DNA of 11,575 bases, taken from positions 1 through 11,575 of the forward strand of contig DAOVUO010000039.1 in assembly GCA_030632545.1 (NCBI GenBank), written 5' to 3'. A program made the translations under genes and the position numbers. The notes under the pieces are model-generated. The model saw nothing but the letters and a program-made list of their open reading frames with translations, did no database searches and had not been told where the DNA came from. Of the stretch, positions 7,074 through 11,575 are shown piece after piece (within the stretch, counting starts at the first letter, position 1; each line of letters begins with the position of its first letter). This DNA comes from Bacteroidales bacterium (GTDB taxonomy: Bacteria; Bacteroidota; Bacteroidia; Bacteroidales; DYOH01).

Positions 7074-7096
7074 AAGCACTTTAAAGGCTAGCTCAG

Positions 7097-7213
7097 CTAA
7101 GAGTAAGCCTTCTTTTTCGTTGTTTTACTTTCTAAAATTACAGTTTTTTGTTGAGATAATAATGCTATTTTTGCTCTGATGTTCTTTCGTTTTTCAAGTG
7201 ATAAACTTTTCAA
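7097..7213 (-). pseudogene. Short coding remnant in repeat C (about 38 codons)
   Basis: It is open from a TTG at 7213 to a TAG at 7097-7099 and reads LEKRKNIRAKIALLSQQKTV in its middle, continuing in a Lys-rich tail. It is the counterpart of 6000-6116. No known motif, start codon or ribosome-binding site supports expression. Confidence 0.35.
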
Positions 7214-7315
7214 TTAAAATCTGGTAATATTTTAATTAATAGATTCTACTTTGAATTTCAGGCAAAGCCAGTTAAAATATATGCGACTCAGGCAGAAGCC
7301 TAAGCCGAACTGGGG

Positions 7316-7365
7316 CATTTTTTTGTTTTTTGTGTAGCCGTAGGCGGAACAAAAAGCAAAAAATG
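7316..7365. other. Long imperfect hairpin of repeat C
   Basis: Arms CATTTTTTTGTTTTTTGT and ACAAAAAGCAAAAAATG pair around a GC-rich centre holding GCC-GTA-GGC. It lies shortly after the rhuM-like stop on the minus strand. The T-rich arm on both strands would allow bidirectional termination; a folded recombination site is the alternative. Confidence 0.6.
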
Positions 7366-7400
7366 ACTGACAACAAGCAAAATGTTATGGTGTTAATATT

Positions 7401-8435
7401 CTATTTTTCAAACTGTTTATCATCAATTTTGTTTATTAATTTGTCGAAATCTGATTGAAATAATTTGTCTTGTATAATTCTATATTTTTCAAATTCACTT
7501 TCCGCATATTCTTTTGCAATTTCAGCACTAATTTGTCCAGCATTTTTTAGTATTTCTCTATCATCAAATTGTAAAAATAAGTCCAAACGTTTTGCCCAAT
7601 CCTGCATTGTCATTGGTATTTGGCGTTTTGCTCTACTCTCAGCTAATTCAAGATAGGCATTTACAATCTGTCCTAAACTTTCTAATTCATCTTTACTCAA
7701 ATAATTTTTACCGATTGATACGTCACTTTTAAGAACTTTTCCGGCTGGACTATTTTTCCATGAAGTCAATCCCATGTGTTCCTTTTCGCTATCTGCTCGT
7801 TTTACAATTAACTCAGCCGCAGTGTGTTCATGTATGGCATAATGTAATTTATTTTGAACTTTTGCAAAGAAATCTCTCGTTGTCGGAGCATTTTTGTTAT
7901 AGTCGATGCTGGTTACGTATATATCTGTTACTTTTTGATAAAATCGACGTTCACTTAACCGAATTTCACGGATTTCTTCAAGTAAATGTTCAAAATAGTC
8001 TTCATCTATAAACGCCCCGTTTTCCATTCGTTTACGGTCAAGAACATAACCTTTAATTGCGTATTCCCTAAGCGTTTGTGTTGCCCACTGCCTGAACTGT
8101 GTCGCTCTGACAGAGTTTACACGGTATCCGACCGATATTATTGCGTCAAGATTATAAAAATCAACTTCTCTGCTAACTTGCCTTTTCCCTTCAGTTTGAA
8201 CTATTCGAAATTTTCGAATAGTTGGTTTTTCTTGAATTTCACCGCTTTTGTAAATTTCTTTAAGATGATAATTTATAGTATTTACTTCAACGTCAAATAA
8301 AGATGCCATAAGCTTTTGACTAAGCCAAATAGTTTCATCTTCATAGCGAATTTCTATTGATGACGTTTTACTTTGATTAGTGAAAATTAAAAATTCAGCA
8401 GTGCTGTTTCGTATTTGAATGCTTTTTTTGTTCAT
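7401..8435 (-). CDS. RhuM-family (virulence RhuM) protein
   Basis: The 344-residue protein has the family's N-terminal DNA-binding-like module: EDETIWLSQKLMASLFDVEV (32-51), then INYHLKEIYKSGE, FYNLDAIISVGYRVNS (93-108) and FRQWATQTLREYAIKGYVLD (114-133). The C-terminal half carries the conserved FFAKVQNKLHYAIHEHTAAE (189-208) and the MTMQDWAKRLDLFLQFDDRE helix (275-294). RhuM proteins occur in pathogenicity islands and beside restriction or defence genes; their biochemical activity is not established. It is complete in length for the family. It lies between repeat C and a 155-nt gap with inverted repeats, apparently as its own cassette. The ATG at 8435 follows an AT-rich leader with no strong ribosome-binding site. 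Confidence 0.88.
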   Translation of the reverse strand: MNKKSIQIRNSTAEFLIFTNQSKTSSIEIRYEDETIWLSQKLMASLFDVEVNTINYHLKEIYKSGEIQEKPTIRKFRIVQTEGKRQVSREVDFYNLDAIISVGYRVNSVRATQFRQWATQTLREYAIKGYVLDRKRMENGAFIDEDYFEHLLEEIREIRLSERRFYQKVTDIYVTSIDYNKNAPTTRDFFAKVQNKLHYAIHEHTAAELIVKRADSEKEHMGLTSWKNSPAGKVLKSDVSIGKNYLSKDELESLGQIVNAYLELAESRAKRQIPMTMQDWAKRLDLFLQFDDREILKNAGQISAEIAKEYAESEFEKYRIIQDKLFQSDFDKLINKIDDKQFEK

Positions 8436-8510
8436 TTCGTTTACACAAAATTTTGTTTAATTATTATACTCAATGGTTCGGTAAATTTTCATAAACTACT
8501 GAAATACATA

Positions 8511-8591
8511 GATTTACTAAATTCAGTTTTACTCACTATATTACTCATAACTAGTGATATACAGTTTTGAAACAGTAAATTTAGTAAATCT
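8511..8591. repeat. Inverted repeats between the nuclease pseudogene and rhuM-like gene
   Basis: AGATTTACTAA at 8511-8521 is the exact reverse complement of 8581-8591, with a nested CACTA/TAGTG dyad (8535-8539, 8553-8557). The right arm touches the stop codon of the nuclease pseudogene, so it may be its terminator. The rest of 8436-8510 shows no clear signal. Confidence 0.5.
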
Positions 8592-9240
8592 TAACGAAGT
8601 ATTAATACTTCGACACTATTAAAAACTAATCCAATTCCATATTCTACTAATATTATATTAGGGTGATTGTGAGATGCGTATTTTAATTTTAAATCCATTT
8701 TACTTGCGATTATTATACCATATACTTTATCTGCCTAATTATTCGCTAAATTCTTAGTAACCCACCCCATATATCTCGAAATTTGTCCTAAGGTGTAATC
8801 TGCTGTTCTCCCTTTTTTTAGCTCAATAACGATATAATTTTCATTTTCGTCAATGGCGAGAATATCAATTCTGCCTATTTCTGTTCTATACTCAACACCC
8901 CTTGATTCTTATCTATAAATAATTTCAAATGCCTTTTTTTAAACATTATTGAAGATATATTATTTGCTAAATAATGCTGTAAATCCTTTTCTTTTGGAAA
9001 CTGTTGCTTATCTTTCTCGTCAATTTGCAAGATGGGTTCAATATTATTTATCCTTGAATTTAAGTGCTTAATTAGTTTATTTGAAGTTGTTAATGCTGAA
9101 CTTAAATTTATATTATCATCTGTTTGCTTATCTAATTGCTCTTTTGTTGGAAAAATATCTAAATGTCTGTGATTATCTTTGGGTAAGTCTGTGAAAAAAT
9201 ATTTTAAATTAATAGATTCTACTTTGAATTTTGGTGTCAT
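8591..9240 (-). pseudogene. NucS/DUF91-like PD-(D/E)XK nuclease, frameshift plus in-frame stop
   Basis: From the ATG at 9240 the minus strand encodes MTPKFKVESINLKYFFTDLP and a helical linker, reaching KLFIDKNQG near 8900. There the frame breaks inside a GGGG run; in the next frame it continues GVEYRTEIGRIDILAIDE and NYIVIELKKGRTADYTLGQ, the RID...ELK catalytic signature of NucS-like nucleases, then ISRYMGWVTKNLANN. A TAG at 8735-8737 follows, after which the same frame goes on with VYGIIIASKMDLKLKYA, the usual last strand and helix, to a TAA at 8591-8593. The length of 650 nt is one short of a multiple of three, as expected for one lost base. Two separate lesions argue for real decay. The first eight codons are shared with the RelE remnant. 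Confidence 0.8.
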
Positions 9241-9258
9241 TTTATACTTTTTTTACGA

Positions 9259-9289
9259 CAAAAGTAAATAAATTTGTAGTAGCAAGAAA
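9259..9289 (-). promoter_or_regulatory. Bacteroidota-type promoter within repeat D
   Basis: Minus-strand TACTTTTG (9266-9259) is an exact fit to TAnnTTTG, with TTTC (9289-9286) exactly 19 nt upstream in place of the -33 TTTG. The start codon at 9240 lies 18 nt downstream, giving a very short leader. It would drive the nuclease pseudogene. Confidence 0.55.
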
Positions 9290-9360
9290 CTCCATTTGAA
9301 TTTCAGGCAAAGCCAGTTAAAATATATGCGACTCAGGCAGAAGCCTAAGCCGAACTGGGG

Positions 9361-9410
9361 CATTTTTTTGTTTTTTGTGTAGCCGTATGCGGAACAAAAA
9401 GCAAAAAATG
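9361..9410. other. Long imperfect hairpin of repeat D
   Basis: It is the same structure as at 7316-7365, but one base at the centre differs (T at 9388), which breaks the inner GCC/GGC stem. It lies 26 nt after the YhcG-like stop. Confidence 0.6.
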
Positions 9411-9435
9411 ACTGACAACAAGCAAAATGTTACCG

Positions 9436-10476
9436 CTATTTCTTTTTATTTTCTTTTTCGCTTAATTCATTTTCAAGTTGTTCTACCGTTGGCAGTTTCG
9501 TCTTTATATTATCGGGAATTGCTTTTGTTAATTGATAATCACTTATTCCAATTGGTTTATTAATATCTCTCAAAGAAAATTCAGCTTCAACTCTGTCTTT
9601 TTTCTTGCAAAGTAAAATTCCAATTGTTGGATTATCATCTTTCCTTTTTACTAATGTATCAACCGCTGACAAATAAAAATTTAGTTTTCCAGCAAACTCA
9701 GGCTTAAAAATTCCTGCTTTTAGTTCTATCACGACATAACAACGCAAATCTAAATGATAAAATAATAAATCAATGTAATAATCTTTTTCACTGACTTTTA
9801 TGTGGTATTGCCTGCCGACAAATGCAAAACCTTTTCCTAATTCTATCAGAAAATCAGTGATATGTTTTGTTAATTCTCTTTCAATTTCTTTTTCAAGTGC
9901 ATCATCTTCTAAACCTAAAAAACCAAATTGATATGGGTCTTTTATTGTTTCTTGTGCTAAATCCGATTGCAGAACGGGTAAGGTTTTTTCAAAATTAGTT
10001 ATCGCATTGCCTTTTCGTTCAAAATAATTGTTATCAATTTGTATTTCAAGATTATCTCTTGCCCAACCGTTCTCAATTGTTGCTTTTGCATAAAATATAG
10101 CTTTATCAATATTTTTAATTCTGGAAATTATCAGCCTGTTATGTCCCCACGGAATTTGTGCCACAGCTTGTGGCACAAATTCAAATTGCTCTGAATAAAA
10201 CAAATACCATTGTCTCATAGCATAAACATTTCTTTTTGAAAAACCTTTTATGTCAGTAAATGAGTTTCGTAAATCAGAAGCAAACTGCTCAATAAAACCA
10301 CTGCCCCAATCTGCATTTTTCTGTTTTTCAACGACTTCCTTTCCAATATCCCAATACAGTTCTAACAATACAGAATTTACTGATAATGTGGCTTTTAATT
10401 GAGCTGATTTGATTTTCTGTTTGATTTCTGTCAACCAGTTACTGTATTCTTTATTATTAGCAAGTTTTTTAATCAT
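9436..10476 (-). CDS. YhcG/DUF1016-family PD-(D/E)XK nuclease domain protein
   Basis: The 346-residue protein has the DUF1016 N-terminal domain (about 10-140; SVNSVLLELYWDIGKEVVE, GFSKRNVYAMRQWYLFY and the conserved QIPWGHNRLI at 107-116) and a C-terminal PD-(D/E)XK fold with YIDLLFYHLDLRCYVVIELK, where D236, E251 and K253 are the catalytic residues, followed by GKLNFYLSAVD. Members are common in accessory islands near restriction-modification genes and are thought to cut DNA or process it; the exact role is not settled. The start overlaps the end of the glycosyltransferase frame by 8 nt inside a 16-bp tandem duplication. The gene ends with a TAG that also begins TAGCGGTAAC, the edge of repeat D. 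All active-site residues are present. Confidence 0.9.
   Translation of the reverse strand: MIKKLANNKEYSNWLTEIKQKIKSAQLKATLSVNSVLLELYWDIGKEVVEKQKNADWGSGFIEQFASDLRNSFTDIKGFSKRNVYAMRQWYLFYSEQFEFVPQAVAQIPWGHNRLIISRIKNIDKAIFYAKATIENGWARDNLEIQIDNNYFERKGNAITNFEKTLPVLQSDLAQETIKDPYQFGFLGLEDDALEKEIERELTKHITDFLIELGKGFAFVGRQYHIKVSEKDYYIDLLFYHLDLRCYVVIELKAGIFKPEFAGKLNFYLSAVDTLVKRKDDNPTIGILLCKKKDRVEAEFSLRDINKPIGISDYQLTKAIPDNIKTKLPTVEQLENELSEKENKKK
10152..10182. repeat. 31-bp perfect palindrome inside the YhcG-like gene
   Basis: GAATTTGTGCCACA and its exact reverse complement flank a 3-nt GCT loop. It encodes EFVPQAVAQI and the first base of P109 (residues 99-109), directly before the conserved WGHN block. 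It keeps the frame. Confidence 0.85.
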
Positions 10477-10495
10477 TTTGTTTTTTAATCATTTT
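10464..10495. repeat. 16-bp perfect tandem duplication at the gene junction
   Basis: GTTTTTTAATCATTTT occurs twice head to tail. Each unit holds an ATG ATT AAA AAA on the minus strand; one starts the YhcG-like protein, the other lies in the glycosyltransferase tail and puts it into a frame that ends at a TAA in the second unit. Confidence 0.9.
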
Positions 10496-11375
10496 ATTCA
10501 TTTTCAAATAGCCAATCAACAAGAAAAGCCATTGCAATTTAGCAAAAAAACTGTTCCAAATGTTTTTTTTATTAGGTTTGAAAATTGTTGGTTTCATTTC
10601 TGTGCCATAAATATCTTCAATAATCCTATTCCCTTTTCCATATCTTTGAAATCTATTGATAAATCCTATAATACCATCGTTAAAATTATGTTTAGCAATT
10701 GAATTAAATGCAAATTCCAATCTGCCAATTCGGGAAAGTCTCAAACCTAAATCAACGTCTTCACCACCAGCAATTTTAATATTTTCATTAAATCCATTTA
10801 TTTCGTCAAAAGCTTTTTTTAATACAAGGCAATTTGCAGTAATTAGATACTGAGGGACAAATTTTCTTTCTATATTTTCAGTCTTTAATGGAATTAGAAT
10901 TTCTTGACTGATATAATAATTTGATAAAATTCCATTTCCAACTGATTTAATATTACCAGCATAAGCAATTGCACCTTTATTTGCCATTAAATAACCTGTC
11001 AATAAATTTTCAGTTGGAACACAATCACTATCCACAAATAAAATCCAGTTACCAGTTGCATATTTTACGCCTAAATTTCGTGCACTTGCAGGTCCGATTT
11101 TTTCACAACTTAAAAGATTTATTGGTATTTGATGCTTTTTAAATTTGTCTTTAATCTCAATTTGTGGATTTGAATTATTGTCAACAATTATTATTTCTTT
11201 TGGTAAATTATTCTCTGATTGTGTCTTCCTGAATTCTTTTAAAAAATTGTCAATCCCTTTTTGATTGTCTTTTACTGGGATTACAATTGATATTTCATTT
11301 ATTTTAATCCTATCAGACGATTTCTGAAACGTCTTACTCTTCTTTAAAGAAGACTAATCGACTTATCAATGTCAT
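10469..11375 (-). CDS. Family 2 glycosyltransferase, 5' end frameshifted
   Basis: The main frame gives about 294 residues open from 11353. It begins the GT-A fold with ISIVIPVKDN (from 11293), then KEIIIVDNNS, GPASARNLGVKYATGNW, the DXD motif in FVDSDC (near 11035), LITANCLVL and the GGEDVDLGLRLSRIG motif, ending in a hydrophobic segment LQWLFLLIGYLKM that may touch the membrane. These are the nucleotide-sugar and metal-binding signatures of GT2 enzymes. The main frame has no ATG before the catalytic core. An ATG at 11375 opens MTLISRLVFFKEE in another frame that stops at 11334-11336; dropping one base near 11340 joins it to SKTFQKSSDRIKINEIS. Either a single frameshift or an unusual start is required. 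The sugar acceptor is unknown. Confidence 0.72.
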
Positions 11376-11384
11376 ATTTTTTTA

Positions 11385-11575
11385 ATTTTAGTTAGCGGTA
11401 ACGGTGACTTCTTGCCGTCGTTTGCTTTTTTGGTACAATGTCAATTAACAGTAAATTGTCAATCAATCACCGTACCCCGTACAATTTCCGCACAAAGAAA
11501 AAGCAAATGATGAGCAAGAAAATGTGTGTGTCCGGAATGTGAATTCCGAACCTTTCACGGCAAAGGTAACGGAAA
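11385..11575. repeat. Imperfectly palindromic intergenic element at the window edge
   Basis: No gene is seen. TTCTTGC...TTTGCTTTTTT (about 11408-11436) pairs with AAAAAGCAAA...GCAAGAA (about 11498-11520), GGTAC (near 11435) can pair with GTACC (near 11485), and TCCGGAAT/ATTCCGA forms a local dyad near 11531-11549. It carries TAGCGGTAAC at 11393-11402, which also occurs on the other strand at 9429-9438. The arm TTTGCTTTTT recalls the hairpins of repeats C and D. It may continue past the window. Confidence 0.5.

Larger units (their letters stand above)
7074..7387. repeat. Intercassette repeat, copy C (deleted form, extended hairpin end)
   Basis: Positions 7074-7310 match copy B; 7250-7387 match 9295-9432 at 137 of 138 positions by my count (the difference is at 7343/9388). 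It therefore bridges the two sub-types. The homology with copy B stops exactly where B enters the intron domain V. Confidence 0.88.
9198..9432. repeat. Intercassette repeat, copy D (full form)
   Basis: It contains the promoter/start segment (9223-9294) lying between two TTTGAATTT direct repeats (9223-9231, 9295-9303), the 61-bp core (9295-9355, identical to copy C) and the hairpin end. It starts at the stop of the YhcG-like gene and runs into the 5' end of the nuclease pseudogene, so on the minus strand it supplies hairpin, core, promoter and start codon in that order. Confidence 0.88.

Noticed and set aside
7986..8300. Plus-strand 104-residue open frame
   Set aside because: Antisense shadow of the rhuM-like gene without motifs.
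3569..9355. CRISPR-like array because of the repeated core
   Set aside because: The copies are 1-2.6 kb apart with whole genes between them; no short regular spacers or cas genes.
9429..9438. True attC core site
   Set aside because: TAGCGGTAAC does not fit RYYYAAC/GTTRRRY and no integrase is visible; kept only as a hypothesis.

Overview
The window is AT-rich and gene-dense, with every confident protein gene on the minus strand. Protein style, low GC and promoter-like sites matching the Bacteroidota consensus (TAnnTTTG at -7) suggest a free-living or environmental member of the Bacteroidota. That placement is inference; no rRNA or marker gene is present.

The window has two parts. The left part (1-3133) looks like ordinary chromosomal content: a tight minus-strand cluster reading histidine kinase (three PAS domains) -> Tat-signal ferredoxin-like protein with many Cys motifs -> NapH-like polytopic Fe-S membrane protein cut off by the window edge. 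It is probably a redox or respiration related operon with its own soluble sensor kinase.

The right part (about 3200-11575) is an accessory region built of short gene cassettes. In transcription order (high to low coordinate) they are: glycosyltransferase (5' end frameshifted) + YhcG/DUF1016 PD-(D/E)XK nuclease; a decayed NucS/DUF91-like nuclease (one frameshift, one in-frame stop); a RhuM-family protein; an antitoxin-toxin pair of TumE/DUF6516 type; a two-gene Septu-like system (PtuA ATPase + PtuB HNH nuclease); and a RelE/ParE toxin remnant. Most of these families belong to phage defence or toxin-antitoxin biology.

The unifying and least explained signal is a repeat lying between cassettes. 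A 61-bp core occurs four times in the same orientation (3569-3629, 6154-6214, 7250-7310, 9295-9355), and each copy sits just downstream of a gene's stop followed by a different hairpin. Two copies extend into a near-identical 138-bp unit. Two copies retain a promoter plus the first eight codons MTPKFKVE, which open two unrelated proteins. The other two copies have lost that segment between 9-bp direct repeats and carry a shared extension; one of these runs into a group II intron domain V/VI remnant whose domain V is split by a 23-nt palindromic repeat. The arrangement resembles a degenerate cassette array (integron-like or recombination-driven), but no integrase or transposase is visible and canonical attC ends are not met.

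No tRNA, rRNA, CRISPR array or intact mobile element was seen.
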